This document shows, in pieces, positions 16,089 to 25,342 of a stretch of DNA of 50,944 nucleotides. Every line of letters starts with the position of its first letter. Within the stretch, counting starts at the first letter, position 1. Under the pieces are notes generated by a model. That model did not search any database. It was given only the letters and a program-made list of their open reading frames with translations, and was not told the origin of the DNA. The stretch is from Candidatus Thorarchaeota archaeon (GTDB lineage: Archaea > Asgardarchaeota > Thorarchaeia > Thorarchaeales > Thorarchaeaceae). Location of the stretch: NCBI GenBank assembly GCA_029858305.1, contig JAOUFI010000001.1:192087-243030 (forward strand), written 5' to 3'. Position numbers and translations under genes: made by a program.

Positions 16089-16541
16089 CTAGTTCTCTTT
16101 GAGGAAGACTATACTCACAGTTCCTTCTATCGAACCAAGGGGTGTGCTTGTTACATCATTGCCTAGTTCGTCAACTACATACCACTTAGAATCTTGATCT
16201 TTGTCTTTGAATGGCCATGTCTTATGCAGGACTTCTTTTAGAGGAGTAGTCTCATTCCCACGAATGAAATAGTCCTTGCTCGAATCTGCACTTTTCACAG
16301 TACGAACAATTTCACCACTATAGCCTATTGACCATCGGGCATACCTTGGTATCTTTGAAACAAGATAGGCTGTAGATATAGTAAATGTAATAATAGAGAG
16401 CCAAAACACCCACGTATACTGAGTGTAGGAAATAACGATGATTCCGTATGGAGAAATATAGCCAAACTGTACAAGAAGTAGAAATAAACTGCAGAGAATC
16501 CAAATAGACAATGCCAGAGGATCAACCTTCCATTTTTCCAT
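16089..16541 (-). CDS. Two-helix membrane protein with soluble C-terminal domain, unknown
   Basis: 150 residues. I chose the ATG at 16541 because GGAGAT lies 9 bases upstream; the in-frame GTG at 16550 is too close to it. Hydrophobic helices at about 10-30 and 42-62 are followed by a ~90-residue soluble domain with D-Y-F-I-R-G-N-E-T-T-P, W-P-F-K-D-K-D and S-K-W-Y-V-V-D-E-L-G-N-D-V motifs, predicted beta-rich. This could be a small ubiquitin-like or all-beta domain exposed to the cytoplasm, but I cannot assign a family. It stands alone between convergent and same-strand neighbours. Confidence 0.6.
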   Translation of the reverse strand: MEKWKVDPLALSIWILCSLFLLLVQFGYISPYGIIVISYTQYTWVFWLSIITFTISTAYLVSKIPRYARWSIGYSGEIVRTVKSADSSKDYFIRGNETTPLKEVLHKTWPFKDKDQDSKWYVVDELGNDVTSTPLGSIEGTVSIVFLKEN

Positions 16542-16658
16542 GAAGCTCACATCTCCGCTAGTTGGTTCAGTGTTTAGCTCATATGAAAGGCTATAGCACT
16601 TGTTAAAATTTGAATATATGCTTCAGATTCAGTAACCACTTTTTCGGAAAGCAGTCAT

Positions 16659-18260
16659 TTAGAGAGATTTGGCAAGATATGGTCCTTTATCAGTGAAACC
16701 AAGTTCACGGTAGTATTCTTTGACACCAATTCCACTATTGACTAGAATCTGTTTGACATCAAACTCTGCACGGCCAATTTTCTCTGCGTTGCCAATCAAC
16801 TTTTCACCGAGCCCAAGATGCTGCCAAGCATCCTCATCTCTCTGACCGATATCAACAACAGGACCGTACACATGTAGTTCACGAATGATGAGGGAAGAGA
16901 TGTCGATTATTTCCGGTCTGTATGCATCGATGCTTGGATATCGAAGTCGGATGAATCCAAAGAGTACATCCAAGTCAGGTTCTTCGAATGAGAGAAATAT
17001 CTCCGTTCCATCAGATGCCTCATAGTCACGTCGAACAAGTTGGATATCCTTGGGATTGACTTGTTCATCAGATCTCATCTGAAAATGACCAATCTCTCTA
17101 AATCGAATAGTGGGATTTCTCAATCCCTCTTTTTTCATTCTCTGATGTACTAACTCTCTAAGGTTTCCTTGATTCAGACCAGCTTCTATCTGGTGAATAG
17201 GAATATCTCTCTGCATTCTCTGAATTCGTACATACTCGGGCATGTTACTGACCGCAGTAGATACTACGGAAACAACCTGTTCGTTTGTGTAAGGAGTGTA
17301 CTCCCCAGCCTGCCACCACTCATACAACTTTGTGTTTTTCACAACGATGGTAGGATATATCTTGAGCATATCTGGGCGAAATCTGGAATCTGAGAAGAGC
17401 TGGTTGAAGACCTGTATGTCATCATCAGGTGTAGCTCCTGGAAGACCCGGCATCATATGGTAGCACACTTTGAGGCCACTATCACGTAGAAGCTTCGTAG
17501 CATTGACTGTTGCATCTACACTATGACCTCTCTGAACGTGTTCAAGTATATCATCAGAGAGCGTCTGGACACCAAGTTCCACTCTAGTTGCACCCATTTC
17601 AAGTATTTTATCGATGCTCTCTCGGGTCACCCAATCAGGGCGTGTTTCAAAGGTCAAGCCAACATTGCGAACCTCCGCGGTTTCGTTCAGTTTGATTGAT
17701 TCTTGGAGAGTAGAACTGGTCATACCATTCATCGCATCAAGACAGCCTTTAACAAAGAATTTCTGATAGTCGTCAGGCTTGGAACACCAATCTCCACCCA
17801 TCACTATCAGCTCAACCTTGTTTATGCTATGACCAATTGTCTTGAGTTGGTGTAGACGACTCTCTACTTGCCTATAGGGATCAAACTCGTTCTGAATGCC
17901 TCTCATTGTCGCCGGCTCATATCCAGTATAGCTCTGTGGAACACCAAGATCAGGGCCCCCTGGGCAATAGGCGCACTTCCCATGAGGACATTCATGAGGT
18001 CGGGTCATCGCAGCTACGACTGCAACTCCTGAAACAGTACGTACAGGACGTTTCTGGAGAAACTGACGAAGAATATCATTTTCTTCTGGAATAGTGACTT
18101 CTAAGATGTCGGCATTAGAAGGGGTTGTTTCGCAATGGTACTTCGCACATACTTTATTCTTGATTTTGTTGACCGTTCTACGACTAAGAGGCTCACTAGA
18201 GTTGAGCAGAGCCTCTACTATCTCTCTGCGAACTGTGTATTCATCGTAAGGAGTGGTCAT
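16659..18260 (-). CDS. elp3: Elp3-type tRNA wobble-uridine modification enzyme (radical SAM + acetyltransferase)
   Basis: 533 residues. An N-terminal helical region is followed by the radical SAM domain with cysteines 91, 96 and 99 in C-P-H-G-K-C-A-Y-C, the spacing specific to Elp3. Then come M-G-G-D-W-C-S-K-P, L-G-V-Q-T-L and H-M-M-P-G-L-P-G. The C-terminal ~120 residues form a GNAT acetyltransferase fold containing H-L-G-L-G-E-K-L-I-G-N-A-E, the acetyl-CoA loop. Elp3 adds a carboxymethyl-type group to C5 of U34 in tRNA and acts alone in archaea. With Ncs6/TtuA in the same window, the cell can probably make a 5-carboxymethyl-2-thiouridine-type wobble base. GGAGTGGTC precedes the ATG. Confidence 0.95.
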   Translation of the reverse strand: MTTPYDEYTVRREIVEALLNSSEPLSRRTVNKIKNKVCAKYHCETTPSNADILEVTIPEENDILRQFLQKRPVRTVSGVAVVAAMTRPHECPHGKCAYCPGGPDLGVPQSYTGYEPATMRGIQNEFDPYRQVESRLHQLKTIGHSINKVELIVMGGDWCSKPDDYQKFFVKGCLDAMNGMTSSTLQESIKLNETAEVRNVGLTFETRPDWVTRESIDKILEMGATRVELGVQTLSDDILEHVQRGHSVDATVNATKLLRDSGLKVCYHMMPGLPGATPDDDIQVFNQLFSDSRFRPDMLKIYPTIVVKNTKLYEWWQAGEYTPYTNEQVVSVVSTAVSNMPEYVRIQRMQRDIPIHQIEAGLNQGNLRELVHQRMKKEGLRNPTIRFREIGHFQMRSDEQVNPKDIQLVRRDYEASDGTEIFLSFEEPDLDVLFGFIRLRYPSIDAYRPEIIDISSLIIRELHVYGPVVDIGQRDEDAWQHLGLGEKLIGNAEKIGRAEFDVKQILVNSGIGVKEYYRELGFTDKGPYLAKSL

Positions 18261-18332
18261 GACAATAACGAGCTAACCAATTTCGAATTAATAGAATGCG
18301 GTTTGACCTTGAATTCTAAAACAGTGAGCAAT

Positions 18333-18914
18333 CTATTTCTCTGGAGGTGCAAATGAAATCAAATTATCATTACTGATATCCTGACTAGCTGTATTTTCAG
18401 TTGAATCGGGCAGCTTGCCGACAAGGACTGTTTCAAGGCCAAACCTTCTACAGGCGTCCTCTAGTGTGGATATAGCTACTCTTGTCCAACCAGTGATATC
18501 AATCTCTCCAGGAATAGCCACTTCTCGTACCATTATGCTGAACGGTTTTACATGCTCAGCAGTGAGTATCTTTGCAACTATAGATAACACAATCTTCCTT
18601 TCTTCATTCAGAGCGTGAGCATAGGCCAGTATTAGCCTATCAACTGCATCATGACTGCCAATGGCAGACAGCGTGACTAGACCGGTGAGCCAATTCTCAT
18701 AGTCGTGAGAGTTAAGAAGTTGCTCACAATAGTCCATGAGATTTGGATCTTTTCTTCGAGCAAGTTCCAATAGAGCAGGTCTGCGAAGGAGAATGTGTAC
18801 ACAATCATCGTTGACCAAATCCCACAGCCGGGCACTATCGACATCTACATACATTGGGGTGTAGTCTTCGACCTGAGATGGACTCGATAGAAGCCGAAGC
18901 TGTGGGAGGGTCAT
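18333..18914 (-). CDS. Predicted alpha-helical protein, unknown
   Basis: 193 residues, soluble and mostly helical. Residues 60-130 show two or three repeats of amphipathic helices (for example N-W-L-T-G-L-V-T-L-S-A-I-G-S-H-D-A-V-D-R-L-I), reminiscent of HEAT-like repeats but not a confident match. The C-terminus is low-complexity and polar. It lies upstream of elp3 on the same strand with a 72-base gap, so it may be co-transcribed, but no functional link is known. I do not recognise the family. Confidence 0.6.
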   Translation of the reverse strand: MTLPQLRLLSSPSQVEDYTPMYVDVDSARLWDLVNDDCVHILLRRPALLELARRKDPNLMDYCEQLLNSHDYENWLTGLVTLSAIGSHDAVDRLILAYAHALNEERKIVLSIVAKILTAEHVKPFSIMVREVAIPGEIDITGWTRVAISTLEDACRRFGLETVLVGKLPDSTENTASQDISNDNLISFAPPEK

Positions 18915-19053
18915 GAAATGCGGTATCGACCAAGGCTATTAAGGTCGTCATACATTTTTGATTGAAAGTGTATCAGTCATTCCTTGCTAGGTCAATTGGA
19001 TACCTTTTTATGATGACAATTCGAAACCACAGTACTGACAAGGTGAAATATCG

Positions 19054-19215
19054 ATGCCTGGTTCACATGGTTCATTAACAAAAGCCGGAAAAGTCCGCGA
19101 GTCTACACCAAAAGTAAAGGGTCGCGAGAGGCATACACCAATTCCTCGATTGCGTAATAAGAGGAATTACAAAAGGCGATTTATTCAAGGACAGACGATT
19201 GGAGTCCGTAAGTAA
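19054..19215 (+). CDS. rps30e: Small-subunit ribosomal protein eS30
   Basis: A 53-residue basic protein: M-P-G-S-H-G-S-L-T-K-A-G-K-V-R at the start, then T-P-K-V, and R-L-R-N-K-R-N-Y-K-R-R-F near the C-terminus. These are the hallmarks of archaeal/eukaryotic eS30 (K-x-x-x-L-x-x-A-G-K-V-R-x-x-T-P-K-V). AGGTGA (19041-19046) provides the ribosome-binding site and CCTTTTTATG (19003-19012) a possible TATA box. eS30 lies near the decoding centre on the 30S body. It is a single gene, convergent with pyrK. Confidence 0.92.
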   Translation: MPGSHGSLTKAGKVRESTPKVKGRERHTPIPRLRNKRNYKRRFIQGQTIGVRK

Positions 19216-19247
19216 ATCCTGAATCTAATGAACTCCTAGATGGAGAT

Positions 19248-20069
19248 TCAAAACTTCTTCTTCGAGCCTACCTGATCTCGATAGTATTTCCCAAAATCTG
19301 AGAGTTTCTCTAGTTGTTTTCCTGTAAATACTGGTCCGTCTAAACAGACGAGATCTCCGGTGGGATCCATCGCGCATGTACCGCAAAGACCACACCCACA
19401 CTTCATGAATCGCTCTAGGGAAGCCTGAAATCCAATACCGGCTTTCATAGCTATCTTTTGTAATCCAGCCATCATCATTTCTGGACCACATGTATAGAGC
19501 GTATCGAACTGCGTAACATCCACAAGTTCAGTCACACCTTCGGTTGCTAAGCCTCGATATCCTGAACTCCCGTCATCGGTGGTTGTTATTAGTGTGAGAG
19601 CCTTGCTATTCAATTCATAGAATTCTCTATAAAATATCAGATCATCCTTCGTCTTTGCAGCAATGAGTAGAGTGATGCCTGCACCCGCTTCAAGAAGTCT
19701 ATAGACAAGAGGACGTAATGGTGCCATTCCGACTCCCCCACCAACGACGAGGGCATTATTGCACTTTATGTCGAAGGGTTTCCCAAAAGGCCCTCTTACA
19801 CCTATCCAGTCACCAGGAGCTTTAGAGATTAATGCCTGTGTGGCTTCACCTATGTTCAAGACCGTAATACCGACCCTCGAAGGTGCCCAGTTTGAAATAC
19901 TCATCGGAACTTCATCGATTCCGGGAACCCATACCATTAGGAATTGACCTGCACTGAAACTCAAAGGGTGCATCATATCAAAATAGAGTGTCCGGCATTT
20001 TTTGGATTCGGAGATGACTTCTGATATCCTGACTGAAGCAAACCGCCCCAATAGCTCATCAGTTCTCAT
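19248..20069 (-). CDS. pyrK: Dihydroorotate dehydrogenase electron-transfer subunit PyrK
   Basis: 273 residues: an N-terminal FAD-binding barrel with the V-P-M-S-I-S motif, an NAD-binding domain with G-G-G-V-G-M-A-P-L-R-P-L (near 111-122), and a C-terminal [2Fe-2S] cluster site C-G-C-G-L-C-G-T-C with a distal cysteine in L-V-C-L-D-G-P. PyrK passes electrons from dihydroorotate, via FMN in PyrD, to FAD, the iron-sulfur cluster and NAD+. It follows pyrD with one base between stop and start, so the two subunits are made together. This makes the enzyme a class 1B type. Confidence 0.93.
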   Translation of the reverse strand: MRTDELLGRFASVRISEVISESKKCRTLYFDMMHPLSFSAGQFLMVWVPGIDEVPMSISNWAPSRVGITVLNIGEATQALISKAPGDWIGVRGPFGKPFDIKCNNALVVGGGVGMAPLRPLVYRLLEAGAGITLLIAAKTKDDLIFYREFYELNSKALTLITTTDDGSSGYRGLATEGVTELVDVTQFDTLYTCGPEMMMAGLQKIAMKAGIGFQASLERFMKCGCGLCGTCAMDPTGDLVCLDGPVFTGKQLEKLSDFGKYYRDQVGSKKKF

Positions 20070-20070
20070 G

Positions 20071-20991
20071 TTAAGATTTCACTCCCGCTCCAATAATGTC
20101 ATCCACACTATTCAGACCCGACTCCTCTATGTATCGGCTCACACCATTCTTGATCTTGGAGAAGACATCTATATCATTCATTACAGCGGTGCCAATCTGA
20201 ATCGCACGCGCGCCAGCAAGATGCATTTCGACAGCATCTTCCCATGAAGACACACCACCAACCCCGATTATAGGAATTGAGAGAGTTTTATACAAATCAT
20301 AGACACACCTGACAGCTATTGGGAATATTGAGGGACCAGAGAGCCCCCCAACCATATTTCCGAGAATGGGCTGCTGCTGATGGATATCAATCCTCATTCC
20401 CCTAACTGTGTTTATAGCTACGATGGCATCTGCCCCTGCTTCCTGCGCGGCTTTACCAACTGAAACATAGTCAGATGCATTAGGAGTCAACTTTGCAAAG
20501 ACAGGAACATCAGCTATTTCTTTTGCAGATTTCACATACTTGTATGTAAGGTCAGGGCTGTGGGAGATTTGGCTAATTTCCGCATGAGGACAGGAAAGAT
20601 TGAGTTCGATAGCGGACGGTTTCATCTTCACTGCCTTTTCCACAATATGTGCAATCTCTTTCGGTGTATTGCCAAAGACGCTCATAATCACTGGAATCTT
20701 TGCTTTATTCAGCAGTTTCATCTCATCTTCAAAAGCATCTATACCTGGATTCGTCAGTCCTATTGCATTTAACAGACCACCATGACTCGCTGTAAGTACA
20801 GGACCAGCATGACCTTTTCTGGGGCTAGAACCAAGAGATTTAGTGACGACTGCGTCTGCCCCAGCATGCACTGCTCTAATCATTGTTGATGCAGCAACGC
20901 CTAATATGCCTGAAGCAAGCCAATAGCCGTGAATTTTCAACGTTTCACCACAGATGTTGAGGATATCGTTCGGTAATAAGCTAGTTGGCAA
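20071..20991 (-). CDS. pyrD: Dihydroorotate dehydrogenase, catalytic subunit (class 1B)
   Basis: 306 residues of TIM-barrel type. The catalytic cysteine is in E-L-N-L-S-C-P-H. K-S-L-G-S-S-P-R-K-G-H and the phosphate-binding G-V-G-G-V-S-S-W-E-D-A are FMN-site motifs, and I-Q-I-G-T-A lies near the C-terminus. A catalytic cysteine, rather than serine, is the class 1 mark, and adjacency of pyrK makes it 1B, using NAD+. It catalyses the fourth step of pyrimidine synthesis, dihydroorotate to orotate. It is divergent from nop5 with only 55 bases between the starts, so their promoters must be packed tightly or overlap. Confidence 0.94.
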   Translation of the reverse strand: MPTSLLPNDILNICGETLKIHGYWLASGILGVAASTMIRAVHAGADAVVTKSLGSSPRKGHAGPVLTASHGGLLNAIGLTNPGIDAFEDEMKLLNKAKIPVIMSVFGNTPKEIAHIVEKAVKMKPSAIELNLSCPHAEISQISHSPDLTYKYVKSAKEIADVPVFAKLTPNASDYVSVGKAAQEAGADAIVAINTVRGMRIDIHQQQPILGNMVGGLSGPSIFPIAVRCVYDLYKTLSIPIIGVGGVSSWEDAVEMHLAGARAIQIGTAVMNDIDVFSKIKNGVSRYIEESGLNSVDDIIGAGVKS

Positions 20992-21046
20992 AGCTTATCC
21001 GGTAAATAATCATTCAAGCAACAAACCTGTTAAGGATGGATTAATC

Positions 21047-22315
21047 ATGCCAGTATATCTCACACTCTCAGCCTTTGGTGCATTTGTGCTTAATGAACAG
21101 AATGAAGTAATTGCCAGACATGTTATCTATCCTGATGAACAACTTGCTGTTTCAAACCTACTGGCAATCAGTAAGGGTGAAAAGACGGATGCAATTGAGT
21201 CGATGGCATCAGAAATCATCAAGCTAGGTACAAATGAAGTCTTTGTTGAGGATCAGATGCTTGCACGTTCTTTATCGCAGGTTGAAGGTATTATCGTGAG
21301 TGTATCTGACGATGGCACGACAAAATGGTTCAGAGAGAATTTAGGAGAATACCTCAGTCAGCTAGGCATTGTCAAGTCTCAAGAAGAAATCTCATCCTTC
21401 AGATATAATGTGGCTATTCGGCTATCAAAGGCGAAACTAAGTGCTGCAAGTGCAGAGAAGGACCTGCTTGTAAAGAATGCAATTGATGCCATAGATGAGG
21501 TGGACAAGGCAATAAACATCCTCGTGATGCGAGCTCGGGAATGGTATTCTTTTCATCATCCTACACTGAGCGAACTCATTCAAGACCAAGATCAGTTTGC
21601 GCAGATACTCAAATTCTGTTGTGGAAAGGATAAGATGACCAAAGCATGCCTAGAGAAGATTGGACTTCCAGAATCCACCATTGAACAGATATTGAAAGCA
21701 GTAATCGGCGATATTGGACCGGATATGAAAGAAGATGATCTTACAATAATTCAAAACCTTGCACAGACTATAGATGGGCTTTATAATACTCGAAAAGAAC
21801 TTGAGGCCTATGTCACCACGGTCATGGGAAAGATATCACCAAACATGACCGCACTGGTAGGTCCACTCATTGGTGCGCGACTAATTAGTCTTGCCGGATC
21901 GCTCAAGGAGTTAGCTAGAAAACCTTCAAGCACTATCCAAGTTTATGGTGCTGAGAAAGCACTTTTCAGGAGTTTGAAGACAGGAGCGGATCCACCAAAA
22001 CATGGAATCATATACCGTGTGACTGAAATCAATAGCGCGCCGTATTGGCAGAGAGGGAAAATAGCAAGGGCATTAGCAGGAAAATTATCGATTGCTTCTC
22101 GTATTGATGCGTATGCAGAAAGAGATGTCGGAGATAGTCTTAGAGAGGCCTTCCTTTTCAGAGTGGAGGAAATTCGAAAACAGAATCCAGAGGCACCAGT
22201 CAAACAAGTAAAACCACCAAAGCCAGAAGAAAAGCGAAAACAACCGCAGAGGGGGCGTGACAAGGGAAAGAAACGAGATCGAAGAAACAAAAGGGAACAA
22301 GGAGGACGAAGATAA
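21047..22315 (+). CDS. nop5: Box C/D RNP core protein Nop5 (Nop56/58)
   Basis: 422 residues from the ATG at 21047, where M-P-V-Y-L-T-L-S-A-F-G begins the family's N-terminal domain; AAGGATGG precedes it. The frame is open 31 codons further upstream but that part lies in the divergent pyrD promoter. There is a central coiled coil (about 130-260). The Nop domain follows with P-N-M-T-A-L-V-G-P-L-I-G-A-R-L-I and G-A-E-K-A-L-F-R-S-L-K-T-G-A, the RNA/L7Ae-binding signature. The last ~40 residues are a lysine/arginine-rich tail. Nop5 bridges fibrillarin to box C/D guide RNA for 2'-O-methylation. Its stop overlaps the fibrillarin ATG by one base. Confidence 0.95.
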   Translation: MPVYLTLSAFGAFVLNEQNEVIARHVIYPDEQLAVSNLLAISKGEKTDAIESMASEIIKLGTNEVFVEDQMLARSLSQVEGIIVSVSDDGTTKWFRENLGEYLSQLGIVKSQEEISSFRYNVAIRLSKAKLSAASAEKDLLVKNAIDAIDEVDKAINILVMRAREWYSFHHPTLSELIQDQDQFAQILKFCCGKDKMTKACLEKIGLPESTIEQILKAVIGDIGPDMKEDDLTIIQNLAQTIDGLYNTRKELEAYVTTVMGKISPNMTALVGPLIGARLISLAGSLKELARKPSSTIQVYGAEKALFRSLKTGADPPKHGIIYRVTEINSAPYWQRGKIARALAGKLSIASRIDAYAERDVGDSLREAFLFRVEEIRKQNPEAPVKQVKPPKPEEKRKQPQRGRDKGKKRDRRNKREQGGRR

Positions 22316-23013
22316 TGGCAACTGTAAATCCACACAAATTTGCTGGAGTGTATACATCGATAGATGGAGAACACAGTTCTTTATCCACGAAGTCACTGAT
22401 TCCTGGAATTAGCGTCTATGGTGAGAAGTTGGTCAAGGTCGGGCTAGAAGAGTATCGGATTTGGTCGCCTCGAAGATCAAAACTTGCAGCAGCAATTAGA
22501 AAGGGTCTAACAGAGATGCCTATTCAACCAGGTTCTAAGGTTCTTTATCTTGGAGCCGCTTCAGGTACAACAGTGAGCCATTGTTCAGACATCGTAGGAC
22601 AGGATGGTGTGATTTACGCTGTAGAGTTTGCACATAGAAGTGCAAGAGACTTAGTCCAACTTGCAGCAGCTAGGAGCAATGTGATTCCCATCATTGAGGA
22701 CGCAAGACATCCCACACGTTATGCTCCGCTCGTATCCGGGACAATAGAAGTAATCTATCAAGATGTGGCGCAACCTAATCAAGCTGATATTCTCATTGAG
22801 AACTTGAAGACATTCTGCTCTTTTGGAGCTTGGGGAATGATTGCCATTAAGGCAAGAAGCATTGATTCTACAACGAGTCTTGATAAGGTCTACAATAAAG
22901 AGATTTCAGAGCTTGTGAACAGAGGAGTAGAGATTGTTGACAACATCGATCTAGAACCACTAGAGAAAGATCATCGATTCATTGTTTGTCGTGTCACGGA
23001 GGATATGATTTGA
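22315..23013 (+). CDS. flpA: Fibrillarin, rRNA/tRNA 2'-O-methyltransferase
   Basis: 232 residues with the AdoMet-binding loop V-L-Y-L-G-A-A-S-G-T-T-V-S-H (near 75-88), then A-V-E-F-A-H-R-S and I-I-E-D-A-R-H-P, and I-Y-Q-D-V-A-Q-P, the standard fibrillarin motifs. The N-terminal ~60 residues form the small beta domain. Fibrillarin is the catalytic subunit of archaeal box C/D sRNPs, guided to its target by sRNA and held by Nop5. It is translationally coupled to nop5 (TAATG) and its stop overlaps the TTG start of the next gene. Confidence 0.95.
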   Translation: MATVNPHKFAGVYTSIDGEHSSLSTKSLIPGISVYGEKLVKVGLEEYRIWSPRRSKLAAAIRKGLTEMPIQPGSKVLYLGAASGTTVSHCSDIVGQDGVIYAVEFAHRSARDLVQLAAARSNVIPIIEDARHPTRYAPLVSGTIEVIYQDVAQPNQADILIENLKTFCSFGAWGMIAIKARSIDSTTSLDKVYNKEISELVNRGVEIVDNIDLEPLEKDHRFIVCRVTEDMI

Positions 23014-23477
23014 GTCCATCGATAGATAAACTGATTGAACATGAAATTGACACATTAAACGAACATCTACCTGAAACAAGAATTACTCTGCAGGAACTGA
23101 GCAAGTCGGGCAAACCATTTTTTATCACACGGTCAGGAGAGAAATCAATTTTTAGGGTAGAGGAGATTGAGTGGCTTCTAGAACAAGTACCAGATCGATT
23201 CCATGATAGCATACGACTACCAATCGTAATTCTGAGGCGGCTCGATCACGGTCTCGGCATTTATACAGTTGCTGGAAACAAGACAGAACTCTTCATGATT
23301 CATAAAATTCTAGGATATGTTGACCTAGAATGGGAGAAATTTGCCTCGTGGAAACCCATCGAGCAGCTAGCAAGACCACAAGTGCAATTTCTTAGAAAGA
23401 AGATGCCTTCAACATCCTGTATTGGAATAGTACATGCAACACGAGAAAAATCAAAAAACGATGTGACATATGATTGA
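23010..23477 (+). CDS. UPF0216 (DUF61) family protein
   Basis: 155 residues starting at TTG 23010, which has GGAGG 7 bases upstream; the overlap with the fibrillarin stop is TTGA. Family marks are L-N-E-H-L-P-E-T-R-I-T-L-Q-E-L near the start, R-L-P-I-V-I-L-R-R in the middle, and K-I-L-G followed by R-K-K-M-P-S-T-S-C at the end. UPF0216 is an archaeal family with no established function. Its coupling to nop5-fibrillarin hints at RNA biology, but that is inference. Confidence 0.8.
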   Translation: MSPSIDKLIEHEIDTLNEHLPETRITLQELSKSGKPFFITRSGEKSIFRVEEIEWLLEQVPDRFHDSIRLPIVILRRLDHGLGIYTVAGNKTELFMIHKILGYVDLEWEKFASWKPIEQLARPQVQFLRKKMPSTSCIGIVHATREKSKNDVTYD

Positions 23478-23537
23478 AAATAGATTGTTTTCACTATTAG
23501 ATAATCTGAAAAGGGTTTATCATCGAAGAGATATTGG

Positions 23538-24500
23538 TTGAAGAAATTGACCAAAGCCAGAACCGAACTAACTCAGGAGATCATTAAGCAGTTAGATGAG
23601 GCTGGGTTTAGTCTTTCAACCCAATGTGATGTGAGACCAAGCTGTTTTGATATGGTAGCTCGAAAAGAGGACCGTCTTCTACTAGTTAAAGTATTATCGA
23701 ACATCGATGCCTTAACGAAGGAAGATGCAGAAGCATTACAACTGGTTGCAAACTTCTTCAGTGCTACTCCGCTGATAGTTGGCTATAAGACGAGAAAGGG
23801 AGAACTTGACGAGGGCGTTGTTTACAAGAGACACGGTGTATCAACTATTGCACCACTAAGTTTCCAAGGTATGATAGCCGAGGAACGGATGCCCAGGGAG
23901 TTTGCACAGAGGGGTGGTAGACTTGTGGCTATCGATGGCGTCAAACTCAGAAAGGCAAGATTAGAGCGCAGAATGACCACAGGAGATCTTGCTGATTGCG
24001 TTCAGGTTTCTGCAAGAGCTGTTCTTGCATATGAAAAGGATGAGATGGATATCAGTATTGAAACTGCGGAACGTCTAGAAGAGGTGCTCGAAACAGACCT
24101 AATGATTCCGATTGATCTCCTCCGAGAAAAGGAAGAAAAGATGATTATGCAGCAGGGGGCACCATTAGATTTTCTGGAACAGCGTGTGAATGAGTTCTTT
24201 GCACGACTTGGGATGAAAGTGCTCTGGACCAATCGAGCACCGTTCCATGTTGCAGCTAAGGAAACTGGCCCACCTCTGATATCTGGTGTTGGGTCAATAA
24301 AGAGCTGGAGTCTGAAAAAACGCATGGAGATACTCAAGAGTGTATCAAAAGTTTCAGAATCCGATGCGGTCATCTTTGTAGAAGAAGGTCAAATCGAAGA
24401 AAAAGTATCAGACCTCCCAGTCATCCGCCAGCTTGAACTCGATTCCATTGAAAAGCCGCAGGAACTCAAGAAGATTATAGCGGAACGATCAAGTGAGTAG
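23538..24500 (+). CDS. Archaeal HTH transcriptional regulator (COG1395 type)
   Basis: 320 residues starting at TTG. The N-terminal ~115 residues resemble a restriction-endonuclease-like/Mrr-type domain (F-D-M-V-A-R-K-E-D-R-L-L-L-V-K-V-L). Residues ~137-185 form a Cro/CI-type helix-turn-helix: L-R-K-A-R-L-E-R-R-M-T-T-G-D-L-A-D-C-V-Q-V-S followed by A-Y-E-K-D-E-M. The C-terminal ~110 residues form a further alpha/beta domain. This three-part layout is characteristic of the COG1395 archaeal regulators, whose targets are unknown. The gene follows UPF0216 with a 60-base gap, perhaps with its own promoter. Confidence 0.78.
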   Translation: MKKLTKARTELTQEIIKQLDEAGFSLSTQCDVRPSCFDMVARKEDRLLLVKVLSNIDALTKEDAEALQLVANFFSATPLIVGYKTRKGELDEGVVYKRHGVSTIAPLSFQGMIAEERMPREFAQRGGRLVAIDGVKLRKARLERRMTTGDLADCVQVSARAVLAYEKDEMDISIETAERLEEVLETDLMIPIDLLREKEEKMIMQQGAPLDFLEQRVNEFFARLGMKVLWTNRAPFHVAAKETGPPLISGVGSIKSWSLKKRMEILKSVSKVSESDAVIFVEEGQIEEKVSDLPVIRQLELDSIEKPQELKKIIAERSSE

Positions 24501-24511
24501 AATGCTCGGGA

Positions 24512-25177
24512 TTAGTCGAGTCTTGTCTGCTCTGCTTCGTTTCTGATTTTTCTCACAGTATCCCAACTGTGACGAATAATAGAGGGCAGCTTCTGCTTAC
24601 TTTCGATTAATCTCTTCACAAATTCGATTGTCTTTGGGTCAGAGGGGTAGCCTGAGCCAAAATCTCCAAATCTACGATGCAATCGATTAATTGCTTGATC
24701 ACGCTGAACTTTAGCGATGATAGATGCAGCTGATACAATGGGATATTTCGAGTCAGCCTTATGTTCGGAAATTATGTTTGCACCTTTCGATGTGAGTCCA
24801 CTCAACTCACCAATCCTCTCTCCGAAACGGCTAGCTTTTACGTCCGCCGCATCTAAGTAGATTTTTTGAGGATTCAGTGATGTCACAACTTCTACAAACT
24901 CCATGACTTCAATCTCATTCATGGTCATTCGTTTCCGTAGTTTATCGATTTCAGAAGCCGCTATAGATCTAGTGACAATCCTATCGGCGATTGATTCAAT
25001 CTTTGTTCCTAACTTTTCGCGGCGTTGCGGTGTAAGCAACTTGGAGTCTCGTATCCCGATGTGCTCCAGCTCCTCCAGTGTAGAAGGGGTGACAAGAACG
25101 CCACAGATTATCATAGGGCCAATTAAAGGGCCGCGTCCAGCTTCATCTACTCCTGCAATTCCATGGAGTTTTGGCAT
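24512..25177 (-). CDS. rnhB: Ribonuclease HII
   Basis: 221 residues. The N-terminal A-G-V-D-E-A-G-R-G (residues 8-16) carries the first catalytic Asp-Glu pair. L-D-A-A-D-V-K-A (near 111) and H-K-A-D-S-K-Y-P-I-V-S-A-A-S-I-I-A-K-V-Q-R (from 140) provide the remaining acidic residues and the archaeal signature, and the D-F-G-S-G-Y-P-S-D-P-K-T motif is the G-R-G/tyrosine-dependent junction-recognition region. The enzyme cuts RNA in RNA-DNA hybrids, removing primers and misincorporated ribonucleotides. It is convergent with the HTH regulator and is followed upstream by ~165 bp without genes. Confidence 0.94.
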   Translation of the reverse strand: MPKLHGIAGVDEAGRGPLIGPMIICGVLVTPSTLEELEHIGIRDSKLLTPQRREKLGTKIESIADRIVTRSIAASEIDKLRKRMTMNEIEVMEFVEVVTSLNPQKIYLDAADVKASRFGERIGELSGLTSKGANIISEHKADSKYPIVSAASIIAKVQRDQAINRLHRRFGDFGSGYPSDPKTIEFVKRLIESKQKLPSIIRHSWDTVRKIRNEAEQTRLD

Positions 25178-25342
25178 AACGTACTAGACGTATTGCGGAC
25201 TTATTATCATCGCGGATGTTGGCGCATTGAAATGAAACTAAATCGAAAATCAGATTTTTCGATTAAACCTGACGGTAAAAGGAGTTTTAGAGAATATTTG
25301 CTATGAATTATGGACCAAGCAGTTTCACACAATGCTCAAACA